Assembly (NCBI GenBank): GCA_031963465.1
Contig: JASSUG010000004.1
Location: forward strand, 172,948 to 236,947
Length of the DNA: 64,000 bases
Direction: 5' to 3'
Origin: Mycoavidus cysteinexigens_B
GTDB lineage: Bacteria > Pseudomonadota > Gammaproteobacteria > Burkholderiales > Burkholderiaceae
The notes below the pieces were generated by a model. It was not told the origin of the DNA and did no database searches. It worked only from the letters and a program-made list of their open reading frames with translations. Both the position numbers and the translations under genes were made by a program. Positions 17,575-28,321 of the stretch are shown here, piece by piece; position 1 is the stretch's first letter; every line of letters begins with the position of its first letter.

Positions 17575-17917
17575 GCAACGGCTGTTTTAGCTCAAGAAAA
17601 GCGGTGCATTGATGCTGGCCAGATGCGCTCCTGGCAGCAAGATATTTTTATGACAAACATCACTCAGTAGATTACCACAGCACCCAGATACCTAACAAGC
17701 ATCAGTTTTTCCCTTTGGACGACTGATTAACATCTGATTTTTAGATATATACTGCAGGAGTGTGCCTTGAGCATAGTGCTTTAAAGATGCACTCAAGCGG
17801 TGGGATGATTCCAACTCAGCGCCGGTGCAGCGACCTCGGCTGGTTAATTGGCACGGGGCAGTACAGTGTTAGGCACAGTGTACTTTTTCGTTAGGTTTTC
17901 TATTTAGCGGTTGCTTC
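17575..17917. other. Non-coding gap before smc
   Basis: 343 bp with no recognised gene, RNA or transposon remnant. It should contain the smc promoter. A short dyad around 17858-17885 (acAGTGTTAGGCACAGTGTac) directly precedes the smc leader and may be an operator, but it is weak. Confidence 0.35.
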
Positions 17918-20900
17918 GTGCGTCTAATCTCAATCAAACTGGCCGGCTTTAAGTCATTTGTCGATCTAACTTCTTTTTCGGTACCTAGCCAACTGGTTGG
18001 TGTGGTGGGTCCAAATGGCTGCGGCAAATCAAATATCATTGATGCCGTGCGCTGGGTATTAGGTGAGTCGCGCGCCTCGGAATTACGCGGCGAATCGATG
18101 CAAGATGTCATTTTTAACGGCTCAACGCATCGTAAACCGGGAAGTCGCGCCAGCGTAGAACTGGTTTTTGATAATCAAGCCGGCCGCGCCGCCGGCCAGT
18201 GGAGCCAATACGCTGAAATCGCGGTTAAGCGTATGCTTACGCGCGATGGCACATCAAGCTATTACATCAACAACCTGAGTGTGCGCCGTCGCGATATTCA
18301 AGACATTTTTCTCGGCACGGGCTTAGGCCCCCGGGCTTATGCCATTATTGGGCAGGGCATGATTGCGCGCATCATTGAGGCCAAACCCGAGGAGTTGCGC
18401 GTTTTTCTTGAAGAGGCCGCGGGCGTTTCAAAATATAAAGAGCGCCGGCGGGAAACGGCCAACCGCTTGCATGACACGCGCGAACACTTGATACGGGTTG
18501 AAGATATCCTGCGTGAGCTTAGCACTCAACTCGATAAACTTGAAGCCCAAGCAACGATTGCGCAACGCTATCAGGCGTTAACCGCTGACAGCGAAGAAAA
18601 GCAATTGCTATTATGGCTATTACGCAAAAATGAAGCACAAGCAGAAAAAGAACGGCAGCAAAGCATCCTGACGCGCACTCAGATCGAACTCGAAGAGCAC
18701 ACCGCCAAGCTGCGTGAAATCGAGGCTCAGCTTGAGATTTTAAGAGTGGCTTACAGCACTGCTAGCGACACATTGCAAGCCGAGCAGGGCTTACTGTATG
18801 AAATCAATGCGCAAATCAGCCAACTTGAGACGCAAATACGCTTCATTACAGAAACCCGTAACCGGATCCAAACCCAGATTGCAAACCTAAGCGCGCAGCG
18901 TGAGCAATGGCTGACCCAAGCGACCCAAGCCAGCACTGAATTGGTGAATGCCGAACAGACCCTAGCCAGCGCTACAGAAAAAAGCGTGCAGGCAGATCAG
19001 CAAGCCCAGACCCAAAACGATGCATTACCCGCCCTCGAAACGCGCTGGCGCGATGCGCAAGGGGCCTTAACCCGGGTGCATGCTCAAATCGCCCAGTTTG
19101 AACAGACGTGCACACTTGAAACCGCTCAGCAACAGCATGCGCAACGGCATTTACAGCAATGGCAACAAAGGCGCGAACGGCTGCACCACGAAGTTCGTTC
19201 ACTGGCCGCGCCCGATCTGGCACAGCTTGAAGCATCGCGCATCCAAATCGCTGAACAAGGTGACCGTCTCCATCATCAGCAGCACTGTTTAAACGAAGCC
19301 CAGCAAGCCACCCTACAAACCGAGCAAGTGCTGCGCTCAGCCCAGCAACAGGGGCAAGCTGAAAGCGCCGCCCTACAGCAACTCGAAGCGCAGCTCAACG
19401 CCTTAAAGCAACTACAACAAAGCGTACAAGCCAACGATGCACTCCAGCCCTGGCTTGAGCAGCACAATTTTGCCACGGTGCCGCGCTTATGGCAAAAACT
19501 CCATATTGAACCAGGCTGGGAAACGGCGCTTGAGGCAGTATTACGCGAGCGCTTGGCCGCCCTTGAAATTGCAGATCTGGCGCAAACGCCTGCACTTATA
19601 GCTGGAGCGCCTGCCGCGAAACTCGCCTTTTTTGCGTCACCGCCAGCGCACCCGTTAACGCCGACCACGGCTACCGGTTTACGTCCGCTGTTCGCCTTCT
19701 TACGCATTAACGACCCCAATTTGCGCACGGTACTAGAGGACTGGCTCGCAGGTGTCTTTATTGCCGACACTCTGACGCAAGCGCTCGCCGAGCGCGCGCA
19801 ACTGCCAGTTGGCTCAGTCTTTGTGGTGCCAGCGGGTCATCAGATCAGCCGGGTTGGCGTGCAATTCTATGCTGCGGACTCTGAGCAAGCAGGCCTGCTT
19901 GCGCGCTCGCAAGAAATTGAAAACTTGGACAAACAAGTGCGTGCGCAAAGCCTACTCACGGAGGACGTCAAAACCGGGGTGACACGGGCTGAAGCCGCCT
20001 GGCGTCAAGCCAATCAAACGCTAACCGAAGCCCGCGCACAGCTCGAACAGATCACCCAACATGGCCATGCCTTGCAACTAGCCGCACTGAAACTGACCCA
20101 AGCCGAAGAACGTTATACGGCACGCAGCGCACAAATCAATGAGGAGCTAGCGGAAGTCGTGGCGCACATTGAGACGCAACACGAACACCTCGCTCAAGCT
20201 GAAGATAACTTTAAACAGGCGCGCCAATCACTACTGGCGGCCCAGACAACGCTCAGCGATGAGCAACAGCGCTTTGGCACGCTTGAGCAAGCGCTAACTC
20301 AAGCGCGTCAGCAAGCCCGCGAACATGAGCGTAGTGCGCAAGAAGCACACTACGCAGTGCGCGTTGCAACCAATCGAATCGAGGAGTTAAAACGCCTGAT
20401 CCAAGCCGCCCATGAGCAAGCTGAGCAGCACCAGACCACGCTACAGCAAACCCAGGCTGAACTCGAAGCAACCCATAGCCAAACTCTACAGGAAAGCCTA
20501 GAGGATGCGCTGAGCGCGCGCGTTGCCAAAGAACAAACGGTCTTGGCGGCACGCACCGAACTCGATACGCTTGGCGCACAACTCCGTACGACCGACGAGG
20601 CACGTTTAACGGCTGAGCGCAGCTTGCAGCCGCTACGCGAACAGATCACTGGACTACAACTCAAAACCCAAGCCGCACAACTGAATCAAACGCAATTTGA
20701 CGAACAACTTGCTAGCGCCGGCGCCAACCAAGCTGAACTTGCCGCCAAACTCCCCCCAGAGCTTAAGCCCGCTGCTTTGCAAAGTGAGCTCACCCGCTTA
20801 AATCAGGCAATTCAGGCACTTGGCCCGGTCAATATGGCGGCGCTTGACGAATGCGCTGCCGCCCGTGAACGTAAGCAATTTCTGGATGCGCAATCCACCG

Positions 20901-21436
20901 ATTTAAATAGCGCGATCGATACGCTTGAAACAGCCATTCGCAAAATCGACCAAGAAACACGTCTGCTCTTACAAAACACGTTTGATGAAGTGAACCGTCA
21001 TTTTGGTGAACTTTTCCCACGCCTTTTTGGCGGCGGACAAGCAAAACTGTTGATGACTGGCGACGAAATTCTCGATGCTGGCGTACAAGTGATTGCCCAG
21101 CCGCCGGGCAAGAAAAACTCAACCATTCATTTACTTTCCGGCGGTGAAAAAGCACTGACGGCCACCGCTTTGGTGTTTGCATTGTTCCAACTGAACCCAG
21201 CGCCATTTTGTTTACTGGATGAAGTGGATGCCCCCCTTGATGATGCAAACACCGAACGTTTTGTCAATTTAGTGCGGGCGATGTCCAGCCACACGCAATT
21301 TCTGTTTATCTCACACAACAAAATTGCGATGGAAATGGCGCAACAACTGGTTGGCGTTACTATGCAAGAGCAGGGCGTTTCGCGCATTGTCGCAGTCGAT
21401 ATGGAGGCGGCAGCAAATTTTGTGGCCGCCGCCTGA
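17918..21436 (+). CDS. smc: Chromosome segregation protein SMC
   Basis: A 1172-aa condensin ATPase. It has an N-terminal head with Walker A GPNGCGKS (31-38) and two long coiled coils rich in Gln/Ala/Glu (about 165-500 and 650-1000). A globular hinge lies around 520-640. The C-terminal head has signature LLSGGEKALTATAL and Walker B PFCLLDEVDAPLDD. It starts at GTG (17918) in the family-typical MRLISIKLAGFKSFVD. SMC works with ScpA/ScpB, encoded elsewhere. zipA follows 27 bp later, as in other Burkholderiaceae; the coiled coils show unusually high glutamine content. Confidence 0.96.
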   Translation: MRLISIKLAGFKSFVDLTSFSVPSQLVGVVGPNGCGKSNIIDAVRWVLGESRASELRGESMQDVIFNGSTHRKPGSRASVELVFDNQAGRAAGQWSQYAEIAVKRMLTRDGTSSYYINNLSVRRRDIQDIFLGTGLGPRAYAIIGQGMIARIIEAKPEELRVFLEEAAGVSKYKERRRETANRLHDTREHLIRVEDILRELSTQLDKLEAQATIAQRYQALTADSEEKQLLLWLLRKNEAQAEKERQQSILTRTQIELEEHTAKLREIEAQLEILRVAYSTASDTLQAEQGLLYEINAQISQLETQIRFITETRNRIQTQIANLSAQREQWLTQATQASTELVNAEQTLASATEKSVQADQQAQTQNDALPALETRWRDAQGALTRVHAQIAQFEQTCTLETAQQQHAQRHLQQWQQRRERLHHEVRSLAAPDLAQLEASRIQIAEQGDRLHHQQHCLNEAQQATLQTEQVLRSAQQQGQAESAALQQLEAQLNALKQLQQSVQANDALQPWLEQHNFATVPRLWQKLHIEPGWETALEAVLRERLAALEIADLAQTPALIAGAPAAKLAFFASPPAHPLTPTTATGLRPLFAFLRINDPNLRTVLEDWLAGVFIADTLTQALAERAQLPVGSVFVVPAGHQISRVGVQFYAADSEQAGLLARSQEIENLDKQVRAQSLLTEDVKTGVTRAEAAWRQANQTLTEARAQLEQITQHGHALQLAALKLTQAEERYTARSAQINEELAEVVAHIETQHEHLAQAEDNFKQARQSLLAAQTTLSDEQQRFGTLEQALTQARQQAREHERSAQEAHYAVRVATNRIEELKRLIQAAHEQAEQHQTTLQQTQAELEATHSQTLQESLEDALSARVAKEQTVLAARTELDTLGAQLRTTDEARLTAERSLQPLREQITGLQLKTQAAQLNQTQFDEQLASAGANQAELAAKLPPELKPAALQSELTRLNQAIQALGPVNMAALDECAAARERKQFLDAQSTDLNSAIDTLETAIRKIDQETRLLLQNTFDEVNRHFGELFPRLFGGGQAKLLMTGDEILDAGVQVIAQPPGKKNSTIHLLSGGEKALTATALVFALFQLNPAPFCLLDEVDAPLDDANTERFVNLVRAMSSHTQFLFISHNKIAMEMAQQLVGVTMQEQGVSRIVAVDMEAAANFVAAA

Positions 21437-21463
21437 TGCACTGAGAACACTAGAGAAAGGGCA

Positions 21464-22612
21464 ATGGACGAACTGCAATTCGCTTTAATCAGCGCGGGAA
21501 TCTCGGTTTTACTGAGTGTGATCACTTACAACGCATGGCAACGGATTAAAATTTGGCGTGCTTTGCCACGTTCATTGCCAACTGAACTCAAACCAAAGGA
21601 ACAGGCAGAAGGACTCTCTGATGAACTCGCCTTGCTTAATTCTGCACACACCAGCTTTCAGCCTCAAGCGGATAAGACACAGTACGACGAAGTAGCCAAT
21701 GGAACAACCTTAAGCATACCCCCAGCCACCTATCCGCTAGCCGAGCCCACAAACGATCTGCCTCTAACCAGCGCTAATCATGATCCCAGGCTGGTGAGCA
21801 TCATCGATCGCCGTATCGATTGCATTGTGCCATTACATCTGAGTGGGCCAATGGCTGCCGAAAAACTCATGCCACTGGCGCAACGGCTACGCCGCGCGGG
21901 CAACAAACCTATTTTTATCGAAGGCAAACCTAGCGACAACAGCGCCAACTGGCAAAGCTTACAGCCTGGTGGCCGTTATCAAGCTTTGCGTATTGCCGTA
22001 CAGCTAGCTAATCGTTCCGGCCCATTAAACGAGCTAGAATTTTCTGAATTTATCACCGGCGCACAAAGCCTTGCCGACGCGCTAGATGCCGAATTAGATT
22101 GTCCCGATATGGCTGCAACTGTTGCTATGGCGCGCGAACTTGACGCCTTTGCCGCCCAATGTGATGTCCAGCTTTCAATCAATACAACCTCGGACGGCGC
22201 TCCTTGGTCAGCCCAATATATACAAGCCATTGCAACCCAGGACGGACTGCTGCTGTCACGCGACGGCATGCGCTTCATCAAACTCGATGCTAAGCAAAAT
22301 CCAGTATTTGTATTGCAATTTAACAACATCAATTTCCTGCGAGACGATCTAACCTATAAAGGAGGTCAAAACATTACACTTTTACTTGATGTACCAGCCG
22401 CCGACGAGGAAGTTTTGCCGTTTAGGCTCATGTGTCACTATGCATCATCCCTCTCGCAACGCATTGGCGCACACTTAACCGATGACCGGCAACGCGCTTT
22501 GTCAGCAGCTGAATTAGCTGCAATCGAACAGCAACTAATCATTCTCTACGCCAAGCTTGAAAAAGTGGGTATGCCAGCTGGTTCGCCACTGGCACGGCGG
22601 CTGTTTATGTAG
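21464..22612 (+). CDS. zipA: Cell division protein ZipA
   Basis: ZipA tethers FtsZ to the inner membrane. Residues 1-25 form a single N-terminal anchor (FALISAGISVLLSVITYNAW). A variable acidic/proline linker runs to about 110, followed by the C-terminal FtsZ-binding domain (about 130-380), with the conserved end LTDDRQRALSAAELAAIEQQL. Length 382 aa. In free-living Burkholderia ligA normally follows; here the next gene is an adhesin, so ligA was displaced or moved. A decayed copy of the zipA 3' end lies at 27773-28136. Confidence 0.9.
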   Translation: MDELQFALISAGISVLLSVITYNAWQRIKIWRALPRSLPTELKPKEQAEGLSDELALLNSAHTSFQPQADKTQYDEVANGTTLSIPPATYPLAEPTNDLPLTSANHDPRLVSIIDRRIDCIVPLHLSGPMAAEKLMPLAQRLRRAGNKPIFIEGKPSDNSANWQSLQPGGRYQALRIAVQLANRSGPLNELEFSEFITGAQSLADALDAELDCPDMAATVAMARELDAFAAQCDVQLSINTTSDGAPWSAQYIQAIATQDGLLLSRDGMRFIKLDAKQNPVFVLQFNNINFLRDDLTYKGGQNITLLLDVPAADEEVLPFRLMCHYASSLSQRIGAHLTDDRQRALSAAELAAIEQQLIILYAKLEKVGMPAGSPLARRLFM

Positions 22613-22802
22613 GCGTTACTTAAATAAATATAGGTTAATATTTAAACATAAAATAATCTAGATTTAAATTTGAATTGCAAGTATTAATTGGCAATTGTGC
22701 AAATAATTAAAATAAATGCCTTTATTTTATTTAAGAATATTCTTATATCCAATTCAAATTCCTTTAAGATACATTTCATTATTTTTTTATTTTGAGGTTT
22801 TA

Positions 22803-25800
22803 ATGCAGTACTTTTGCAATTTAAATGCGGTGAATACGCTTGCCCAAATTAATATTCAGCGGAGTCAATTTATTGAATACGTACACACAACCTTACGAAA
22901 AACTATTTTTTATACAGTGATTATGTTAAGTGTTATAGTCAGTCCATTGGGACAGGCTATGAATAATGACCAGGATAAATCTAAATCATCAGATCAATCC
23001 AAATCGTCAGATCAATCTAAATCGTCAGATCAGAACTCTGAACTTAAAATAACCATCCCGATGCCGCGCAGAGGGTCTGACTCTCAATTACTTATACCAA
23101 GGGATAAACCTAGATCTAACTCTCGAACTTTATCGCCCACGACCCCAGCTAATATTGACTCAAACGAAATTAGTACAGGCAAAATCATGCTTGAGCAAAG
23201 TGAGCATTTGAAAAATGCCTTAGAGAAAAGACTCTCATCAAATAAATTAAAATTTGATGCCATAGAAAATTCAATAGATTTTAGTCACGAAGATTCTTTT
23301 GATTCCAATGTCTCTCTGGTACTGGGTGGTGAAAGATACTCAAGTTATACTAATTATTTTTCTCATCTTGATAATATCACAAAAGAAATAGGGAAATTTA
23401 ATGAGGAAATACGAGAAGAGGGCAGCCCCGCAGTGCCAGTTTTCTATGATGCCAATCAAGATAATGAGTCGGTGATAGAGCTAATCACCCTCACTAAAAA
23501 TTCTGGTCGCCCGGCAATAATTCGTGGGCTCGCCACAGCTGAAAAAGATGAAGATGCGGTTTCCCTTGGCCAATTTAATGAAATATTAGATACAAAAATC
23601 GAATCAATCCAACGTTTTACAAGTGAGGTTTTTACAGAAAATTTGAATCAAATGAATCACTTGAGTGCTAAGCTTAATTCATTATTCGAGATAAATGATC
23701 CTAGCCAAGTAGGACGGGGGGTACCTCCGCTTGCCTTGGGCCGGACTAGCCATGCGGCCGGCTCTGGAGCAATTGCATTTGGCGTGCGTGCGTTAGCCAC
23801 AGGTGCCGGCGCTACTACATTTGGCAGCGGCTCACAAGCGGCCCGTGATCAGGCTTCATCATTTGGACATGAGGCTATTGCGAAAGGGTTCAACTCACTC
23901 GCCCTGGGTTGGCAGAGTATTAGCGATAGAGCCAATACCGTATCAGTAGGGGGACCAAACAATCTACGTCAAATTACTCATGTCCAGGATGGTGGCTATC
24001 CGACTGATGCGGTGAATGTTAGGCAACTTGACGAAAAATTAATCGAAGCCAAGGAACGAATAGAAAGTTCTAATTATAATAATATTAAAAAATCATATGA
24101 AGATTGGCATAATAAATTTTACTCTTTACAAAATGACATTGATAAATTAATGCCTATGGATGACAAGTTGACCAAATTAGAAGTCGAAATAGATAGAAAA
24201 ATTAAGCAACAAGAGCTTGAATATTTAAATGAAAAAGATAGGGTAGATATATTAACTTATTTCAAAGATGAGAATGATGATGCGCTCTCAAAACTGCGTA
24301 GTCATTTGTCAAAAAATAATAATATTATAAATAATAATTCAGATTATAAATCAGCCAATAGTTCTGAAAAATCTGTTGGCAACAATAGGCATTTATTGAA
24401 TATAAATTATCATAAAAACTTGGATGATCATATTCTTAGTTTGTTTCCTGAAGAAAAGTCAGGAGTCATCCTTAGAAATATTTCTCCTGGCAAGCTTGAC
24501 AATGATGCGGCGACAATAAGTCAACTTCATGAGCAGTCGCAGAAATTTGATAAGCATATTACTAAAAACCATTCTCAAGTCCATGCGGAAATTAATCAAT
24601 TTTCCACAGAATTAAATAGTTTTGCACAAGGCTTAACCTCCATAGAAACGGATATAGGACAAGTTAAAGAAAGAATCGCGCAGATTAGCCTGGATCTTAC
24701 AGGAGCACCTAATCTTCAGTCCTATCTTAACGAGCGTCTTGACAGCTATGTTGACAGCCAAGATTTTGAAAACAGGCTAAGTACCAGCCCAGTATTAAGT
24801 CACATCTCAAGATCTAATCAAGCACTTCATCCATCTTCTATTGGAGCTGAGCTTCTTACTAAATTTGCTCAAGATTGTGACCCCTTAGGAAAAGGCAGTA
24901 ATGCCCAATTTTTCTCAAATTCAAATACTCATCGTGCTCACCAAAAAACCTTCTTTAGCCCGATTAAAAGATCCACGATTTTCGAAAGAAGAAAAAATAA
25001 GCGAGGAATGTACCATAATGAAGGGAACTCAAGCGATAGTAGTGCAACCACCAACAAGCCCAGTACTTCTATATCTAACCGCCAACATACAGTATCTAGA
25101 AAAGCATTCAATATTTTGTCTAACGATGTAAAGAATTTGTACCATATGGTTAAATCTTTGAATCAAATAGGGCCTCCCCTTCATACGTTCCTTGAATCGA
25201 CCATCAATAGTATGACGCAAGCAACTGAGATAACAGAAACTCTATTACACTCATCTAATCTTACAAGTGATATCGAGAGTATTTCAGATTTAGCATCCGA
25301 TAGCGATACAGATACTAACGACACGACAACTTCTAACTCTAGTCCAGGAAATAAGCTAAAGAGAAAAGGCTTCAACTCGAACTTAGTGCCTATTCGTGAA
25401 AGCAGTAGTGAAGCACTAGCAAGTGTATTTCAAACTAACAATGTTGTTACAGATGCACAAGAAAATATTGAGACTAACGTAGCAATTGTCTCAAGTGCTA
25501 CTACAGAGGCTAAAGAAAATATTACGGCCAACGTAGTAACTGTCGAAAACGCAACTATAGAGGCTAAAGAAAATATTGCAGCTAACGTAGTAACTGTCGC
25601 AAGCGCTACTACAGAGGCAAAAGAAAATATTACGGCCAACGTAGTAACTGTCGCAAGCGCAGCTACAGAGGCAAAAGAAAATATTGCAGCTAACGTAGTA
25701 ACTGTCGCAAGCGCTACTACAGAGGCTAAAGAAAATACTACGGCCAACGTAGTAACTGTCGAAAACGCAACTACAGAGGCTAAAGAAAATATTGCAGCTA

Positions 25801-27446
25801 ACGTAGTAACTGTCGCAAGCGCCACTACAGAAGCTAAAGAAAATATTGCAGCTAACGTAGTAACTGTCGCAAGCGCTACTACAGAAGCTAAAGAAAATAT
25901 TGCAGCTAACGTAGTAACTGTCGAAAACACTACTACAGAGGCTAAAGAAAATATTACGGCTAACGTAGTAACTGTCGCAAGCGCTACTATAGAGGCTAAA
26001 GAAAATATTACGGCCAATGTAGTAACTGTCGAAAACTCTACTACAGAGGCTAAAGAAAATATTACGGCTAACGTAGTAACTGTCGCAAGCGCAACTATAG
26101 AGGCTAAAGAAAATATTTCAGCCAACGTAGTAACTGTCGAAAACGCTACTACAGAGGCTAAAGAAAATATTACGGCTAACGTAGTAACTGTCGCAAGCGC
26201 AACTATAGAGGCTAAAGAAAATATTTCAGCTAACGTAGTAACTGTCGCAAGCGCAACTATAGAGGCTAAAGAAAATATTGCAGCTAACGTAGTAACTGTC
26301 GCAAGCGCTACTACAGAGGCTAAAGAAAATATTACGGCTAACGTAGTAACTGTCGAAAACGCTACTACAGAAGCTAAAGAAAATATTGCAACCAACGTAG
26401 TAGCTGTAGCAAGCGCTACTACAGAGGCTAAAGAAAATATTGCAGCCAACGTAGTAACTGTCGCAAGCGCTACTACAGAGGCTAAAGAAAATATTACGGC
26501 TAACGTAGTAACTGTCGAAAACGCTACTACAGAAGCTAAAGAAAATATTACGGCTAACGTAGTAACTGTCGAAAACGCTACTACAGAAGCTAAAGAAAAT
26601 ATTACGGCTAACGTAGTAACTGTCGAAAACGCTACTACAGAAGCTAAAGAAAATATTGCAGCTAACGTAGTAACTGTCGCAAGCGCAACTACAGAGGCTA
26701 AAGAAAATATTGCAGCTAACGTAGTAACTGTCGAAAACGCTACTACAGAAGCTAAAGAAAATATTACGGCTGACGTAGTAACTATCGCAAACGCTACTGA
26801 AGATGCTAAAGTAAGTATCGCTGATAAGACAGCTGATTTTATGAGAACAGCTACAGCAGCCGAGCAAAACATCATTGCTAGTAAAGATAAACTCGTAGCT
26901 TTAGGAGAAAAATTTGACAATGTCGAGCTACGATTGAATACGATTGATGCAAATGTAACCCCTAGCAATGCGGTACTTTACGATAATCAAAAACGTAATA
27001 GCGTTACTCTAGGTGGCGCCGATTCAACAACTCCTGTCATAGTCTCTAACGTAGCGCGAGGCGAAATATCAGAAGACAGCACTGATGCAGTCAACGGGGC
27101 TCAGCTTTTTGAGAGTATCAATTATTCAACGACCAAATCAGCACAATACACAGACCAGCGTTTTTCTGAAATGGGGCAAAACATAAATGAAATGCGCCAA
27201 AGCATCAACAACGTAGCAAACCACGCCTATTCAGGCGTAGCTGCCGCCATGGCTATGCCCAGCATGGGGCCAGCCCGCCCTGGCCACACCATGGTAAGCA
27301 TCGGCACCGCAAGCTTTAAAGGACGCAAAGCAACCGGCGTTGGCGTGACTTACCGTTCACGCGGAGGGCAGATGATGATTAATGCTGCTGCTTCAAAAGC
27401 GGGCTCAGACACAGGGCTGCGTGTACAGGTTGGTTATGAGTTTTAA
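22803..27446 (+). CDS. Trimeric autotransporter adhesin (YadA-like), copy 1
   Basis: A secreted trimeric surface adhesin of about 1547 aa. An extended signal region (to about LGQA, residue 55) leads into a Ser/Asp-rich linker. A YadA-like head is seen in LGRTSHAAGSGAIAFG and GFNSLALGWQS, followed by a neck (DAVNVRQLD), long coiled-coil segments, and 25 stalk repeats of 18 residues. The membrane anchor of about 70 residues starts near NHAYSGVAAAMAMPS and ends RVQVGYEF. I take the ATG at 22803, preceded by TTTTGAGG as in copy 2, rather than 22716. The gene converges on a kinase fragment, the two stop codons sharing TTAA. It likely mediates attachment to host cells. Confidence 0.88.
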   Translation: MQYFCNLNAVNTLAQINIQRSQFIEYVHTTLRKTIFYTVIMLSVIVSPLGQAMNNDQDKSKSSDQSKSSDQSKSSDQNSELKITIPMPRRGSDSQLLIPRDKPRSNSRTLSPTTPANIDSNEISTGKIMLEQSEHLKNALEKRLSSNKLKFDAIENSIDFSHEDSFDSNVSLVLGGERYSSYTNYFSHLDNITKEIGKFNEEIREEGSPAVPVFYDANQDNESVIELITLTKNSGRPAIIRGLATAEKDEDAVSLGQFNEILDTKIESIQRFTSEVFTENLNQMNHLSAKLNSLFEINDPSQVGRGVPPLALGRTSHAAGSGAIAFGVRALATGAGATTFGSGSQAARDQASSFGHEAIAKGFNSLALGWQSISDRANTVSVGGPNNLRQITHVQDGGYPTDAVNVRQLDEKLIEAKERIESSNYNNIKKSYEDWHNKFYSLQNDIDKLMPMDDKLTKLEVEIDRKIKQQELEYLNEKDRVDILTYFKDENDDALSKLRSHLSKNNNIINNNSDYKSANSSEKSVGNNRHLLNINYHKNLDDHILSLFPEEKSGVILRNISPGKLDNDAATISQLHEQSQKFDKHITKNHSQVHAEINQFSTELNSFAQGLTSIETDIGQVKERIAQISLDLTGAPNLQSYLNERLDSYVDSQDFENRLSTSPVLSHISRSNQALHPSSIGAELLTKFAQDCDPLGKGSNAQFFSNSNTHRAHQKTFFSPIKRSTIFERRKNKRGMYHNEGNSSDSSATTNKPSTSISNRQHTVSRKAFNILSNDVKNLYHMVKSLNQIGPPLHTFLESTINSMTQATEITETLLHSSNLTSDIESISDLASDSDTDTNDTTTSNSSPGNKLKRKGFNSNLVPIRESSSEALASVFQTNNVVTDAQENIETNVAIVSSATTEAKENITANVVTVENATIEAKENIAANVVTVASATTEAKENITANVVTVASAATEAKENIAANVVTVASATTEAKENTTANVVTVENATTEAKENIAANVVTVASATTEAKENIAANVVTVASATTEAKENIAANVVTVENTTTEAKENITANVVTVASATIEAKENITANVVTVENSTTEAKENITANVVTVASATIEAKENISANVVTVENATTEAKENITANVVTVASATIEAKENISANVVTVASATIEAKENIAANVVTVASATTEAKENITANVVTVENATTEAKENIATNVVAVASATTEAKENIAANVVTVASATTEAKENITANVVTVENATTEAKENITANVVTVENATTEAKENITANVVTVENATTEAKENIAANVVTVASATTEAKENIAANVVTVENATTEAKENITADVVTIANATEDAKVSIADKTADFMRTATAAEQNIIASKDKLVALGEKFDNVELRLNTIDANVTPSNAVLYDNQKRNSVTLGGADSTTPVIVSNVARGEISEDSTDAVNGAQLFESINYSTTKSAQYTDQRFSEMGQNINEMRQSINNVANHAYSGVAAAMAMPSMGPARPGHTMVSIGTASFKGRKATGVGVTYRSRGGQMMINAAASKAGSDTGLRVQVGYEF
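25461..26810 (+). repeat. 25 tandem copies of a 54-bp unit in adhesin 1
   Basis: Exactly 25 in-frame units of 54 bp (1350 bp) encode 18-residue repeats of the form ENI(A/T/S)ANVVTV(AS/EN)AT.EAK. Two flavours, ASAT and ENAT, alternate irregularly, and silent changes are few, which shows recent expansion. The block forms part of the coiled-coil stalk. Copy number should vary between strains. Confidence 0.95.
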
Positions 27447-27772
27447 GCTAGCGGGCGTTCATGTCCGCAGCAAGCCTTGCGTGAATCCCGTAGCGCTTGG
27501 TCTAGCTGCCCGCGATCAGCGCTACAAGAGCGGGCTACCCTTTCTAGCGGATCAACGGCATGAGCAATAACTAAAAACTCGAACATAAAGGCTGCTCCTT
27601 TAATCTGGTGCGGATAGTGGGCAACGCCTGCTATGTTGCACCGGTTCAAAGCAGCATCAAGTTGACTCATGTCTTGCGCCATACTCTGTTGAAAACGTAT
27701 GATCGAGCGGCTCGGATCTTCGATTGAAGTCCGAGCTGTTTCGTTTAAAGGATTTATTTCAGAGAGAACTGT
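27443..27772 (-). pseudogene. Duplicated 3' fragment of the hybrid histidine kinase
   Basis: The minus strand encodes the last ~110 residues of the kinase at 32125-34635, from TVLSEINPLNETARTSIEDP through the Hpt domain (YPHQIKGAAFM). It keeps the frame and the same convergent overlap with the adhesin stop. Sequence similarity stops abruptly near 27772, where zipA-like sequence begins. Without the sensor, HisKA and ATPase parts it cannot be a kinase. A stand-alone 79-aa Hpt product (ATG at 27682) is formally possible but has no evident promoter. Confidence 0.85.
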
Positions 27773-28136
27773 GATCGCGCGATGGTATTCGCTTCATCAA
27801 ACTGGATGCTAAGCAAAGCTCTGCCTTTGTGTTGCAATTTAACAACATCAATTTCTTAATTTCTTGCCAGATGAACTAACATATAGAAGGAGTAAAAGCG
27901 TTATTTTTTTACTCGATGCGCCTTGTTGGCGAAGCAAACTCGCCGTTTAGGTCAATGTATAATTATGCAACGTTCCTCTCGCAACGCATTGGCGTCCACT
28001 TAACGGATGACCGTCGGAACGCTTTGCCACCGGCTGCACGGGCCGCAATTGAGCAGCAATTAAGGCTCTCTACACTAAGCTTGAAGAAGCAAACATACCC
28101 GTTGGTTTACCGCTAGCGCGACGGTTATTTATTTAA
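27773..28136 (+). pseudogene. Duplicated and decayed 3' fragment of zipA
   Basis: Sequence from about 27780 matches the zipA 3' third: LQFNNINFL, then FRSMYNYATFLSQRIGVHLTDD, then the end LARRLFI. Small indels break the frame (for example at 27860-27900 and 28070). It begins exactly where the kinase fragment ends, so 27772/27773 is the duplication junction. This is a relic. The 66-residue open frame inside it is not a gene. Confidence 0.85.
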
Positions 28137-28321
28137 TTCCAATTAAAATATTTAGGCATAAAAACCTAATTTTTATTTTGAAAAAATAAAAATAATATAT
28201 TTAAATACCAATAAATTCCTTTTGCTTTACATTTTTAAGACTATTATTATGTATAGCTAAGTTTTTACTCATCTAAACTTAAAGTATATTTTTTTGTTTT
28301 CGCTTTAATTTGAGGTATTTA

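Noticed and set aside
17858..17917. Possible small RNA or riboswitch before smc
   Set aside because: Only a short imperfect dyad is visible; nothing matches a known family.
25430..26968. A 512-residue open frame antisense to adhesin 1 (and similar ones at 26226-26867, 30901-31650 and 31019-31579)
   Set aside because: They exist only because the coding repeats happen to lack stops in other frames; the products are simple repeats of the same reversed unit and no start signal supports them.
27916..28116. A 66-residue open frame between the adhesins
   Set aside because: It is the decayed zipA 3' end with indels, not an independent gene.
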